From JBJFCE01 sp964437825 (GTDB lineage: Bacteria; Bacillota; Clostridia; Lachnospirales; Lachnospiraceae): DNA of 64,000 bases. The stretch is from positions 14,757 through 78,756 of the forward strand of contig CAYTIH010000004.1 of NCBI GenBank assembly GCA_964437825.1, in the 5' to 3' direction. The first letter of the stretch is position 1, and each line of letters opens with the position of its first letter. Both the position numbers and the translations under genes were made by a program. Shown here in pieces: positions 9,825 to 19,827 of this stretch. The notes beneath the pieces were generated by a model. That model was not told the origin of the DNA, made no database searches, and saw only the letters and a program-made list of their open reading frames with translations.

Positions 9825-9898
9825 AACGAATGAAATAGTTGATAACGGTCTTTCCCGGAAAACGAATGTATTTATGCAAGACGGAGGGACTGCGTATC

Positions 9899-12571
9899 AT
9901 GCAGAAAGGATTGGCTGATAACATGTCTGAATTATCACCAATGATGCAGCATTATTTAGATACAAAGGAAAAATATAAGGATTGTATTCTTTTTTACCGA
10001 TTAGGTGATTTTTATGAAATGTTCTTTGACGATGCGATTACCGTATCCAAAGAACTGGAAATTACGCTGACAGGAAAGCAATGCGGTCTGGAAGAACGGG
10101 CGCCCATGTGCGGCATTCCCTACCACGCCGTGGACAATTATCTGAACCGACTGGTTGCAAAGGGATACAAAATAGCCATTTGCGAACAGTTAGAGGATCC
10201 CAAGCTTGCCAAGGGAATGGTGAAGCGCGATGTTATCAGAATTGTCACTCCCGGCACCAATGTGGAGAACCAGTCCATAGATGAAGGAAAAAACAATTAT
10301 CTGATGTCGGTTGTTTATCTGCAAACGAGCATCGGAATTTCCGTTGTGGATGTTTCTACGGGCGATTACTTTCTGACCGAAGTGGAAGACAGCAGGAAGC
10401 TTCTGGATGAGATCAGTAAATACCATCCCTCCGAGATCATCTGTAACGAAGCTTTTCTGCTGAGCGGAATCGACGTTGAAGACTTACGGAGCAGACTGCA
10501 TATTTGCATCAACCAGTTGGAACCGTGGTATTTCGATGATACCGCCTGCAAAAAGGCGCTAATGAAGCATTTTAAGGTAAATGTGCTGACCGGACTTGGC
10601 ATAGAGGATTTTCCAAACGGTATGATTGCCGCCGGAGCCGTTATGCTGTATCTGAATGAGACGCAGAAGATTTCGCTTGCGCATATTACTCATTTATATC
10701 CGTATCTGACCAGTAAATACATGCTGCTTGACAGCTCCACAAGGAGAAATCTGGAGCTGACGGAAACACTGCGCGAGAAAACCAAGCGCGGGAGTCTTTT
10801 ATGGGTACTTGACAAGACCAAAACAGCCATGGGTGCCAGAACGCTCAGAAGCTATATTGAACAGCCCTTAATCGATAAAAATGATATTGAAAAAAGACTG
10901 AATGCAGTTTCGCAGCTCTGTCAGGACCCTGTAGCAAGGGATGAAATCAGAGAGTATTTAAATCCCATCTATGATCTGGAACGGCTGCTGGGCCGCGTCA
11001 GTTATCAGACCGCCAATCCCAGAGACCTGATTGCATTCCGCAATTCTTTAAGCATGCTTCCGGGAATCAAGATCGTTTTGTCCGGCTTTTCGGACCGGAT
11101 GCTGTCGGAACTGAATCAGGACATTGATCCGCTCGAGGATGTCTGCCGTCTGATCGAGGATTCCATCGATGATGATGAGCCTCCCGTTACGATCCGTGAA
11201 GGCGGCATCATCAAAACCGGTTTTGACGAAGACATTGACAGGTTCAGACAGGCCAAGACAGACGGAAAGAGCTGGCTTGCAAAGCTGGAAAACGAGGACA
11301 GGGAAAGAACCGGAATTAAAAATCTGAAAATCAAATATAACAAGGTATTCGGCTACTATTTTGAAGTAACGAATTCCTTTAAAAATCTGGTTCCTGACGA
11401 TTATATCAGGAAGCAGACCCTGACCGGAGCGGAACGTTATACCACGCCGAAGCTGAAGGAGCTTGAGGATACCATTTTAAATGCAGAGGATAAGCTGTAT
11501 ACTCTGGAATATGATATGTTCTGCAAAATCAGGGATACCATTGCCACGGAGCTTGAACGGATCCAGAAAACGGCAAAAGCAATCGCCAGACTCGATGTTT
11601 TCTGTTCCCTGTCCCTTGTTGCAGAGAGAAACCGCTATGTCAGACCCAATATCAACGAAAAAGGGATCATTGATATCAAGGCCGGCAGACATCCTGTGGT
11701 AGAGCAGATGATCGATCATGATATGTTCGTATCCAACGATACCTATCTTGACAATCAGAAGCATTGCGTTTCGGTAATTACAGGGCCTAATATGGCCGGA
11801 AAATCCACCTATATGCGTCAGACCGCCCTGATCGTTCTGATGGCACAGATCGGCTCCTTTGTGCCTGCCGCAAGCGCGGATATCGGTCTGGTGGACAGAA
11901 TTTTTACCAGGGTGGGCGCCTCCGATGATTTGGCCTCCGGCCAGAGCACCTTCATGGTGGAAATGAATGAGGTAGCCAATATTCTGCGTAACGCCACATC
12001 CAAATCCCTGCTGGTGCTTGATGAAATCGGACGCGGAACCTCAACCTTTGACGGTCTGTCCATTGCATGGGCTGTTATCGAACACATCAGTAACAAGAAA
12101 ATTCTGGGCGCTAAGACACTGTTTGCCACCCATTATCATGAGCTGACAGAGCTGGAAGGCAAGATCAGCAATGTCAACAATTACTGTATTGCCGTCAAAG
12201 AAAAAGGCGATGATATTGTTTTTTTGCGAAAAATTATCAAAGGCGGCGCGGACAGAAGCTACGGCATTCAGGTTGCAAAGCTGGCCGGCGTACCGGACAT
12301 GGTCATCGACAGGGCAAAAGAAATTGCAAAACAGCTCAGCGACAATGATATTACGGAAAAGGTCCAAAGTATTGCGATAGAAAATAAGCCGGATAAAAAG
12401 AAAGCGGTTCACTATGACGAAGTGGATCTATCGCAGATGTCTCTATTCGATACGGTTAAGGATGAGGATGTACTTAAGGAACTGAAGGAGATTGATATTA
12501 CGAATCTGACGCCGCTCGATGCACTGAACACATTATACAAATTACAAAACATGTTAAAAAACCGCTGGTAA
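9899..12571 (+). CDS. mutS: DNA mismatch repair protein MutS
   Basis: 890 residues from the ATG at 9899 (GGAGGG 10 nt upstream). The ATG at 9923, which begins MSELSPMMQHY, is a possible alternative. MutS recognises mismatches and recruits MutL. The mismatch-contacting Phe-x-Glu lies in LGDFYEMFFDD near residue 38. The ATPase Walker A (TGPNMAGKST) is near residue 630, with Walker B LLVLDEIGRGTSTFDG and the downstream ATHYHEL switch. The C-terminal dimerisation region is present. The gene follows miaB by about 75 nt and leads, through one small gene, to mutL. Confidence 0.97.
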   Translation: MQKGLADNMSELSPMMQHYLDTKEKYKDCILFYRLGDFYEMFFDDAITVSKELEITLTGKQCGLEERAPMCGIPYHAVDNYLNRLVAKGYKIAICEQLEDPKLAKGMVKRDVIRIVTPGTNVENQSIDEGKNNYLMSVVYLQTSIGISVVDVSTGDYFLTEVEDSRKLLDEISKYHPSEIICNEAFLLSGIDVEDLRSRLHICINQLEPWYFDDTACKKALMKHFKVNVLTGLGIEDFPNGMIAAGAVMLYLNETQKISLAHITHLYPYLTSKYMLLDSSTRRNLELTETLREKTKRGSLLWVLDKTKTAMGARTLRSYIEQPLIDKNDIEKRLNAVSQLCQDPVARDEIREYLNPIYDLERLLGRVSYQTANPRDLIAFRNSLSMLPGIKIVLSGFSDRMLSELNQDIDPLEDVCRLIEDSIDDDEPPVTIREGGIIKTGFDEDIDRFRQAKTDGKSWLAKLENEDRERTGIKNLKIKYNKVFGYYFEVTNSFKNLVPDDYIRKQTLTGAERYTTPKLKELEDTILNAEDKLYTLEYDMFCKIRDTIATELERIQKTAKAIARLDVFCSLSLVAERNRYVRPNINEKGIIDIKAGRHPVVEQMIDHDMFVSNDTYLDNQKHCVSVITGPNMAGKSTYMRQTALIVLMAQIGSFVPAASADIGLVDRIFTRVGASDDLASGQSTFMVEMNEVANILRNATSKSLLVLDEIGRGTSTFDGLSIAWAVIEHISNKKILGAKTLFATHYHELTELEGKISNVNNYCIAVKEKGDDIVFLRKIIKGGADRSYGIQVAKLAGVPDMVIDRAKEIAKQLSDNDITEKVQSIAIENKPDKKKAVHYDEVDLSQMSLFDTVKDEDVLKELKEIDITNLTPLDALNTLYKLQNMLKNRW

Positions 12572-12610
12572 CAATTGGGACGCTTCATCTTTGGAAAAGA
12601 GGGAATCCGC

Positions 12611-13615
12611 ATGAAAAACAACGGTATCTTCAATACCAAAAGAGCTGTTACAGTGATTGCAGTGATTGTCTGTATCACCGTAATGTTTCTGGGAGGATTA
12701 TTGGTATATGAACGTCTGACAGCAAGAAAAATACCGAAAAAGCTGTCTCATAATTTGGAGCCCTGGCTCATCAATGAGCTTGCCATGCTTGATGAAAATG
12801 CAGGATGGGCATTTGATGTGAACAATTATATTTACCGTACTACGCAAGGAACACAGTCGTTTGAGAAGATTGCCGAACTCGACTCTGTTTTTGTATCCTC
12901 CGATCATTTTGTTGATACCTGCTTTTTAAACGCAGACAGCGCCTATTTTTCCTTCTTTGAAGATGCAAGCCGGATCGGGCTGACATACACAAACGACGGC
13001 GGAAACCAATGGAAAACGACCTATCTTCCGTATGATGAACATGTCGGAGAGGTATATGTCAGTTTCCCCCATGAGCAGACCGGATATCTTTTATACTATT
13101 ATCTTACGGCAGACGGAGCATCCGCAATTTATTTGTACCAAAGTAATAACGGCGGCGAAAGCTTTGAGCTTTCGGCGGATTTGTCTGAAGTGATTTCGGG
13201 AAGTCCAACCGGAATATCGTTTGCAACAGATCAAAAGGGCTTTATCAGTGTATCCGGAGAGGAAGGTTATCTGTATATGACCTCGGATTGCGGACAGACA
13301 TGGGAGCATGTTTCACTTGATTTAAGCAGCTTACCGGATGATCCGGATTATGTAAGCGGTATGGTTCCGGTATTTTACGGTAATGACAGACAAAGCGGGA
13401 AGCTGGTACTGGAATACGGCGAGGGAGAACAAGTATCCTACGCGCTGTTTCAAACCCATGACAGCGGAAATACCTGGCGTTTGGAAGGAACTTTATTTTA
13501 TAATGATGATCCTTCGTACTGGAACCGGATTATTTATTATAGTTTTTGGAGCGATCAAGACGGCTGTCTCATCGACAGATCAAATTATGTTTCGATGGCA
13601 GAGCTGATACATTAA
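12611..13615 (+). CDS. membrane-anchored beta-propeller (BNR/Ycf48-like) protein
   Basis: 334 residues. An AAAGAGGGAA site before the ATG at 12611 supports this start. Residues 10-32 are a single hydrophobic segment after Lys/Arg, so the protein is probably exported and membrane-anchored. The outside part holds repeated S/T-x-D/N-x-G-x-x-W/F units: TNDGGNQWKTT, SNNGGESFELS, TSDCGQTWEHV and HDSGNTWRLEG. These are the Asp-box turns of sialidase-type or Ycf48-like propellers. The ligand is unknown. Its place between mutS and mutL is a positional curiosity and gives no evidence for a repair role. Confidence 0.65.
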   Translation: MKNNGIFNTKRAVTVIAVIVCITVMFLGGLLVYERLTARKIPKKLSHNLEPWLINELAMLDENAGWAFDVNNYIYRTTQGTQSFEKIAELDSVFVSSDHFVDTCFLNADSAYFSFFEDASRIGLTYTNDGGNQWKTTYLPYDEHVGEVYVSFPHEQTGYLLYYYLTADGASAIYLYQSNNGGESFELSADLSEVISGSPTGISFATDQKGFISVSGEEGYLYMTSDCGQTWEHVSLDLSSLPDDPDYVSGMVPVFYGNDRQSGKLVLEYGEGEQVSYALFQTHDSGNTWRLEGTLFYNDDPSYWNRIIYYSFWSDQDGCLIDRSNYVSMAELIH

Positions 13616-13652
13616 GCCTTTATCGTCTCTCAAGCCCAAAAGAAAGGATGGA

Positions 13653-15644
13653 ATGGTCATGGCGCAAATAGCAGTCTTAGATGCAGGCACAATTGATAAG
13701 ATCGCAGCCGGAGAGGTTGTGGAGCGTCCCGTCAGTGTGGTAAAAGAGCTGGCGGAAAATGCTATGGATGCCGGCGCCGGAGCGATTACCGTTGAAATCA
13801 GCGAGGGCGGCGTAAACTTTATCCGTGTCACCGACAACGGCAGCGGTATTGCGCCGGCCCAGGTAGAAACCGCCTTTCTTCGCCACGCAACCAGCAAAAT
13901 AAAGTCTGTTGAGGATCTGCTGCATGTCACCTCGCTGGGCTTTCGGGGCGAGGCTCTATCCAGTATTGCGGCCGTTGCAAAGGTGGAATTGATCACCAAA
14001 ACTGCGGATCAGGTCATCGGTGTGCGCTATGAAATTGAGGGCGGCAAAAAAACCGGATTTTCCGAGGTCGGTGCACCGGACGGAACCACCGTCATGGTCA
14101 GAAATCTGTTTTATAATATTCCGGTCAGGAGAAAATTTCTGAAATCCTATGCTACGGAAGGCAGCTATATTGCAGATCTGATGGAGCATCTGGCTTTATC
14201 AAGGCCCGAGATTTCTTTTAAATTTGTAGTGAACCATGATACCAAATTCCACACCAGCGGAAACGGAGATTTGAAAGAGGTCATTTACCGTATCTACGGG
14301 CGTGATATATCGGAAAATCTATTGCCCGTCCGATATGAGGATCAGGGAATCCGGATATCCGGATACATCGGAAAGCCGGAAATGAACCGTGCTAACAGAA
14401 ATTTTGAGATTTATTTTGTCAATCATCGTTATATTAGAAGCAATCTCATTTCAAGAGCTGTGGAAGAGGCCTATAAGCCTTTCCTGATGCAGCATAAATA
14501 CCCGTTCTGCGTGATTTCCGTTGAGATCGCTGCGGACGAAATTGATGTAAACGTGCATCCGTCCAAAATGGAGATCCGTTTTATCAGACAGGCGGAATTT
14601 TATCAGATTTTATGCACAAGTATCACGATTGCCATCCGAGGAAAGGAACTCATTCCGGAAGTGATACTGGATGAGAAAGCCAGAAAGCAGGAAATCGAAG
14701 CCGAACTGAAGGAACAGACAAAGGATGTACCGGAGCCTTTTGAAAAAAGCCGGTTGCCGGAGTACGGGGAAAAGCCGCCGGCTCAGCCATATCAAAGAGA
14801 AGCGATAAAGGCAAAGGCGATGCCGCTTTCGGAGGATTCCTTCTTTACGGTAACAGGCGAAAAGTCCGAAAAAATGCAAGAATTCTTTCAATCCGATGTT
14901 CGGACGAATCTGATAAGTGAATTCAAAACGCCCCAAAAGCCTGAAAATGTAGAAATTCATGCAAATATCCCGGAGCCTCAGGAACCTGCGTCCTTAGAAA
15001 AACCGGTTCAAAAGCCGGTTCAGATGGAATTGTTTTCCGATAAACTGTTAAGCAAAGAGTCCGTGAAAGAGCACCGGATTTTAGGACAAATTTTTGATAC
15101 CTATTGGCTTGTGGCCTTTCAGGACAAGCTGTTCATCATTGACCAGCATGCGGCACATGAAAAGGTCAAATTTGAACGTCTGATGAAGCATCTGAAGGAA
15201 AAGGAGATCCCAAGCCAGCTGCTGCAGCCTCCGATGGTTCTTACGCTGAATGCCAAAAGCAGAGGCGTTTTACAGGAATATCTTGACTATTTTGCGGCAA
15301 TGGGTTTTGAAATCGAAGATTTCGGCGGAAATGAGGTCGCTATCCGTGCAGTGCCGATGGACTTATACGGATGTGATGAGAAGCGTTTGTTTGAGGAAAT
15401 GCTGGATGAACTGTCGGAGGGGCCCGTAAAGGGAACACCCGAAGTGATATACCATAAGCTTGCATCCATGGCATGTAAATCGGCGGTCAAGGGAAATACC
15501 AGAATCAATGTAAGAGAAGCGCAGGAACTGATCGACGAACTGCTCACGCTGGAAAATCCGTATCATTGTCCTCACGGCAGGCCAACGATCATTTCCATGT
15601 CAAAATATGAAATAGAGAAGAAATTTAAACGTATTGTAACATAG
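13653..15644 (+). CDS. mutL: DNA mismatch repair endonuclease MutL
   Basis: 663 residues from the ATG at 13653. The ATG at 13659 is also possible; an AAAGGA site ends at 13648. The GHKL ATPase motifs are KIAAGEVVERP, KELAENAMDAGA and TSLGFRGEALSS in the first 110 residues. A low-complexity linker spans about 340-450. The C-terminal domain carries DQHAAHEKVKFE (near residue 497), ACKSAVKGN and CPHGRPTII, the metal-binding set of nicking MutL proteins. The product should therefore be a latent endonuclease, as in bacteria lacking MutH. Confidence 0.97.
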   Translation: MVMAQIAVLDAGTIDKIAAGEVVERPVSVVKELAENAMDAGAGAITVEISEGGVNFIRVTDNGSGIAPAQVETAFLRHATSKIKSVEDLLHVTSLGFRGEALSSIAAVAKVELITKTADQVIGVRYEIEGGKKTGFSEVGAPDGTTVMVRNLFYNIPVRRKFLKSYATEGSYIADLMEHLALSRPEISFKFVVNHDTKFHTSGNGDLKEVIYRIYGRDISENLLPVRYEDQGIRISGYIGKPEMNRANRNFEIYFVNHRYIRSNLISRAVEEAYKPFLMQHKYPFCVISVEIAADEIDVNVHPSKMEIRFIRQAEFYQILCTSITIAIRGKELIPEVILDEKARKQEIEAELKEQTKDVPEPFEKSRLPEYGEKPPAQPYQREAIKAKAMPLSEDSFFTVTGEKSEKMQEFFQSDVRTNLISEFKTPQKPENVEIHANIPEPQEPASLEKPVQKPVQMELFSDKLLSKESVKEHRILGQIFDTYWLVAFQDKLFIIDQHAAHEKVKFERLMKHLKEKEIPSQLLQPPMVLTLNAKSRGVLQEYLDYFAAMGFEIEDFGGNEVAIRAVPMDLYGCDEKRLFEEMLDELSEGPVKGTPEVIYHKLASMACKSAVKGNTRINVREAQELIDELLTLENPYHCPHGRPTIISMSKYEIEKKFKRIVT

Positions 15645-15659
15645 GAGCGCAGCGATATC

Positions 15660-16658
15660 TTGGAAACGAATAAAAAACCCCTGATTATCCTGACCGGCCC
15701 AACGGCAGTCGGAAAAACAAAGTTGTCCATTCAGCTTGCAAAAGCAATCGGCGGAGAAATCATCTCCGCCGATTCCATGCAGGTATACCGCGGCATGGAT
15801 ATCGGTTCCGCCAAGATCAAAGAGGCGGAAAAAGAAGGAATCAGACATTATCTGATTGATGTGCTTGATCCCGAAGAAGAATTTAATATTGTCATGTTCA
15901 AGCATATGGCAAAGGAGGCTATGTCGCAGATTTATGCAAACGGCAAAATACCGATTATCGCAGGCGGAACAGGCTTTTATATCCAGTCCGTACTCTATGA
16001 TATTGATTTTTCCCCACATGATGAAAAGGACGGAATCAGAAACGAACTGGAACGGCTGGCAAAACAGGAAAACGGTACTCATCTGCTTTACGAGCGTTTA
16101 AAGCAAACAGACCCGGCATCGGCCGAAATCATTCATGAAAATAACGTAAAAAGAGTAATTCGCGCCATTGAATTTTATGAAGAAACGGGGCAGCAAATTT
16201 CCGAACACAACAAACAGCAGCACGCCAAGGAATCCCCATATCATTATCTGTATTTTGTTCTCAACGACGACAGGGCGCTTGTCTATGACAGGATCGATCA
16301 AAGAGTGGACCGGATGATAGCGGACGGACTTGTGGATGAGGTTCGCGCACTCAAAGACAAAGGGCTAAGGCGCGATATGGTATCCATGCAGGGACTCGGA
16401 TATAAGGAAATTCTGGATTATCTGGAGGGAATCCTTACGCTTGAAGAAGCGGTATACAGAATCAAACGCGATACCAGACATTTTGCAAAACGCCAGATTA
16501 CTTGGTTTAAAAAGGAGCGAGATGTCATATGGCTCGAACGAAATGCTTTTCGCAGCGGCGCTGAAGACACAGACGAGCTTATATTACAGGCAATGCTTCA
16601 GAAGATAAAAACACGGCTTAAGGAGATTGGAACAGATGGATATGTATCAAATGTATGA
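15660..16658 (+). CDS. miaA: tRNA dimethylallyltransferase
   Basis: 332 residues from a TTG start, with AGGAG 12 nt upstream. It transfers dimethylallyl from DMAPP to A37 of tRNAs, giving the substrate of MiaB. The P-loop LTGPTAVGKTKLS is at residues 11-23. It is followed by EIISADSMQVYRGMDIGSAK, the RHYLIDV motif and IIAGGTGFYIQ. The C-terminal DTRHFAKRQITWFK segment contacts tRNA. The length is normal. The gene follows mutL by about 15 nt and overlaps the next gene by 23 nt. Confidence 0.97.
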   Translation: METNKKPLIILTGPTAVGKTKLSIQLAKAIGGEIISADSMQVYRGMDIGSAKIKEAEKEGIRHYLIDVLDPEEEFNIVMFKHMAKEAMSQIYANGKIPIIAGGTGFYIQSVLYDIDFSPHDEKDGIRNELERLAKQENGTHLLYERLKQTDPASAEIIHENNVKRVIRAIEFYEETGQQISEHNKQQHAKESPYHYLYFVLNDDRALVYDRIDQRVDRMIADGLVDEVRALKDKGLRRDMVSMQGLGYKEILDYLEGILTLEEAVYRIKRDTRHFAKRQITWFKKERDVIWLERNAFRSGAEDTDELILQAMLQKIKTRLKEIGTDGYVSNV

Positions 16659-17916
16659 GCAAATGGGAATATCAAAAAAGACATACGATGCCGGGGAGGC
16701 AGTCATAAAATCCCTGGAGAATCGTTTTCGCGATATTGACAGCTGTGCAGAATTCAATCAGCTCAAGGTGATCAAGGCTATGCAGGATGCCAAGGTATCG
16801 GAGGCCTGTCTGCTTGGAACCACAGGCTACGGTTACGGCGATATCGGCCGGGATACCCTGGAACAGGTTTATGCCAATGTATTTCATACCGAGGATGCGC
16901 TGGTACGGTCCCAGATTACCTGCGGCACACATGCGCTTGCACTTGCTCTCATGAGCAATTTAAGACCGGGGGATGAGCTGTTATCGCCCGTAGGAAAACC
17001 CTACGATACCCTGGAAGAAGTGATTGGAATCAGACCCTCTAAGGGATCGCTTGCCGAATACGGCATTACCTACCGTCAGGTCGAACTGCTCCCTGACGGA
17101 GGCTTTGATTATGAAGGTATTAAGCAGGCGATCAATCCCAAAACAAAACTGGTCACCATTCAAAGATCCAAGGGTTATCTGAATCGTCCGACCTTATCCG
17201 TACAGGCGATCGGAGAACTGATCCATTTTATCAAAGGCATCAGACAGGACATCCTCTGCATGGTGGATAACTGCTACGGAGAATTCGTTGAAAAAACGGA
17301 GCCTTCCGACGTCGGCGCGGATATGGTGGTCGGCTCTTTAATCAAAAATCCCGGCGGCGGACTTGCGCCGATCGGCGGTTATATTGCCGGAAAAAAAGAA
17401 TGTGTAGAAAATGCCGCATTCCGGCTGACCTCTCCGGGACTTGGCAAGGAGGTCGGAGCCTCCCTCGGTGTTTTAAAAGACTTTTATCAGGGGCTGTTTC
17501 TGGCACCGTCCGTGACCGCTTCCGCACTCAAGGGCGCTGTCTTTGCCGCAAATTTGTTTGAACCATGCGGTTTTTTATGTATTCCCGATGCGAAAGAAGA
17601 ACGTTATGATATTATACAGGCAATTACCTTCGGTCAGCCGGAGGGCGTAATCGCATTCTGCCGGGCAATTCAGGCAGCCGCAGGAGTCGATGGCTTTGTA
17701 AATCCCGAGCCATGGGACATGCCAGGCTATGACAGCAAGGTAATCATGGCTGCGGGAGCATTCGTATCCGGTTCTTCCATAGAATTATCCGCGGACGGAC
17801 CGATGAAACCGCCGTATACCGTATTTTTTCAGGGCGGCCTCACCTGGGAGCATGCCAAATTCGGCATTTTAAAAGCATATCAGAATTTCGTGGATCAGGG
17901 ACTGATCATGGGCTAG
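16636..17916 (+). CDS. methionine gamma-lyase family / aluminium-resistance-type PLP protein
   Basis: 426 residues, ATG at 16636 with AGGAG 10 nt upstream. It matches the Cys/Met-metabolism PLP family historically called aluminium resistance protein: GTTGYGYGDIGRDTLE, then RSQITCGTHALALAL, IQRSKGYLNRPTL, MVDNCYGEFVE and the PLP-lysine region VVGSLIKNPGGGLAPIGGY (near residue 235). The real substrate in these bacteria is not settled. Clostridial genomes often place it directly after miaA or hfq, as here, where hfq is missing between them. Confidence 0.85.
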   Translation: MDMYQMYEQMGISKKTYDAGEAVIKSLENRFRDIDSCAEFNQLKVIKAMQDAKVSEACLLGTTGYGYGDIGRDTLEQVYANVFHTEDALVRSQITCGTHALALALMSNLRPGDELLSPVGKPYDTLEEVIGIRPSKGSLAEYGITYRQVELLPDGGFDYEGIKQAINPKTKLVTIQRSKGYLNRPTLSVQAIGELIHFIKGIRQDILCMVDNCYGEFVEKTEPSDVGADMVVGSLIKNPGGGLAPIGGYIAGKKECVENAAFRLTSPGLGKEVGASLGVLKDFYQGLFLAPSVTASALKGAVFAANLFEPCGFLCIPDAKEERYDIIQAITFGQPEGVIAFCRAIQAAAGVDGFVNPEPWDMPGYDSKVIMAAGAFVSGSSIELSADGPMKPPYTVFFQGGLTWEHAKFGILKAYQNFVDQGLIMG

Positions 17917-17973
17917 AGATCATCCTGAATCAGGAGGACTGATCATATGGCTCAAAAACTGATCCGTCAATAA
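17892..17973 (+). repeat. local duplication creating an 8-codon mini-ORF with a strong ribosome site
   Basis: The last bases of the upstream gene (17892-17915, GATCAGG-GACTGATCAT-GGGCT) are nearly repeated at 17927-17952 with small insertions. The second copy creates AGGAGG at 17932-17937, and 9 nt later the ATG at 17947 opens an 8-residue frame (MAQKLIRQ, stop at 17971). This is either a chance product of duplication or a short upstream ORF in the radC leader. Confidence 0.45.
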
Positions 17974-18081
17974 TTTTTCATGAAGTTCTATACATAAAAA
18001 ACCGAATGTGGTAAAATTATAAAAGTGTGCGAAAGTATTTTTTGCCTCAAGCAATGTGAATGTACCCGGAGAGTAAACTCC

Positions 18082-18774
18082 ATGATTGAGGATATACTTA
18101 TGAAAAAACAGAATATTGATAAGCCATATGAGAAATTTATGGCATTTGGTCCTGCCTATTTAACGGACGCCGAGCTGCTCGCCATCATTATCAGAACGGG
18201 GACCGCGGGCGTGGATGCGCTGTCGCTTGCAAAACAGATTTTGAAGCTGAACGAAAACCATGACGGTCTGCTTGGACTGCATCATATCAGCTTAAGCCAG
18301 CTGATGTCCATACACGGAATCGGCGAGGTCAAGGCAGTCAGGATCAAATGCATTGCAGAACTGTCCAATCGAATTGCATCAGCAAGAACAACGGACAGGC
18401 TGCAGTTCCAAAAGCCGGAGCTGGTAGCTGCACATTACATGGAACAGATGAGGCATCTGGAATATGAAAAGATTCTCTGTGTCATGCTGGATAATAAAGC
18501 GCGGTTTATAAAAGATATTGTAGTATCGACCGGAACAGTCAACACATCTATTATGTCTGCAAGAGAAATCTTTATGAAGGCGTTAGAATACCATGCCGTA
18601 TATATCATGCTGTTACACAATCATCCGAGCGGCGACCCGACTCCCAGCGAGGATGATATTACATCTACGCGGAAAATCAAGGCTGCGGGTTCCATGCTTC
18701 AGATTCCTCTCCTGGATCATATTGTAATCGGAGACGGGCGGTATATCAGTATGGCAGAACATAGCCTGTTATAA
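18082..18774 (+). CDS. radC: RadC family JAMM-domain protein
   Basis: 230 residues from the ATG at 18082, with GGAGAG about 10 nt upstream; the ATG at 18100 is another possible start. It has an N-terminal helix-hairpin-helix region (LTDAELLAIIIRTGT, then IHGIGEVKAVRIK) and a C-terminal JAMM metal site HNHPSGDPTPSEDD near residue 178. RadC was named for DNA repair but its enzymatic role is unresolved. An extended -10-like TGGTAAAAT lies about 65-75 nt upstream, so it may have its own promoter. Confidence 0.9.
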   Translation: MIEDILMKKQNIDKPYEKFMAFGPAYLTDAELLAIIIRTGTAGVDALSLAKQILKLNENHDGLLGLHHISLSQLMSIHGIGEVKAVRIKCIAELSNRIASARTTDRLQFQKPELVAAHYMEQMRHLEYEKILCVMLDNKARFIKDIVVSTGTVNTSIMSAREIFMKALEYHAVYIMLLHNHPSGDPTPSEDDITSTRKIKAAGSMLQIPLLDHIVIGDGRYISMAEHSLL

Positions 18775-18813
18775 AAAACGTAGAAAAGAGAAGCACAGAA
18801 AGGGGAAAATCAT

Positions 18814-19827
18814 TTGGGAAACAATGTTTTTGGTATTGACCTTGGTACCAGCAATATAAAGATTTACAGCAAAAATGAAGATACAATCATGGTCGAAAAG
18901 AATTTGATTGCAATAGAGAACAAAAATTCTCTGTTTGCATATGGGGATTCTGCCTATGAGATGTATGAAAAGGCGCCCTCCAATATTCATATTTCCTATC
19001 CGCTTTGCAACGGTGTAATTGCCGATATTCAGAATATGCAGCTGCTGATTAAGTATTTTATCAACGATATTTGTAAGGGCTCTATCAGGCCTTCCGACTA
19101 TTATATTGCCGTTCCCACGGATGTAACGGAGGTTGAAAAACGAGCGTTCTATGATCTGGTAAAGGATGCGGGCGTTAAGGCCAAAAAGATCATGGTGGTG
19201 GAAAAAGCGGTTGCCGACGGTCTCGGGCTTGATATCGATGTAAAGAACTCTCAGGGAGTTCTTGTGGTAAACGTCGGCTATGATACAACGGAAATTTCGA
19301 TCTTGTCCCTGGGCGGCATTGTTTTAAGCAAGCTGATCAAGGTCGGAGGACAGAAATTTGACGATGCCATCAGAAATGCCATCCGCAGGGAATACAGCCT
19401 GATGGTGGGCGGAAGAACTGCGGAAAAAGTCAAGATTTCTCTTGGTGAACTGGAGAAAAGCGGCAGCAATGCGGTTGTGTACGGACGTGATATCGTGACC
19501 GGGCTTCCCGTAGAACGGGAAATTCCAACCTCTCTGGTAGACGAATGTCTGAAAGAACACTTTTCAACCATTATCGATAATATCAAGGTCATTTTGGAAA
19601 GAACTCCGCCGGAGCTGGCAGCGGATATTTACCGTCATGGCCTATATCTGACCGGCGGCGCTTCACAGGTGGTACATCTTTCAGAGCTTGTGGCAAATGG
19701 TACCGGACTTAAGGTAAATACCATTGATAATCCGATTTCCAGCGTGGCGCTCGGATTATCCAAAATTATCAAAGAGGATCATTATAAATCCGTAGCGTAT
19801 GCGATTGAAGGAATGAGCAGATCATGA
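18814..19827 (+). CDS. mreB: rod shape-determining actin homologue MreB/Mbl
   Basis: 337 residues from a TTG start, with AGGGG about 9 nt upstream. MreB polymerises under the membrane and positions the elongasome. Actin-fold signatures are the phosphate-1 loop VFGIDLGTSNIKIY at the N-terminus, VEKAVADGLGLDI, the phosphate-2 loop VVNVGYDTTEISIL and the adenosine motif LYLTGGASQVVHL. It leads a shape/division run in which its stop overlaps mreC by 4 nt. Confidence 0.93.
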   Translation: MGNNVFGIDLGTSNIKIYSKNEDTIMVEKNLIAIENKNSLFAYGDSAYEMYEKAPSNIHISYPLCNGVIADIQNMQLLIKYFINDICKGSIRPSDYYIAVPTDVTEVEKRAFYDLVKDAGVKAKKIMVVEKAVADGLGLDIDVKNSQGVLVVNVGYDTTEISILSLGGIVLSKLIKVGGQKFDDAIRNAIRREYSLMVGGRTAEKVKISLGELEKSGSNAVVYGRDIVTGLPVEREIPTSLVDECLKEHFSTIIDNIKVILERTPPELAADIYRHGLYLTGGASQVVHLSELVANGTGLKVNTIDNPISSVALGLSKIIKEDHYKSVAYAIEGMSRS

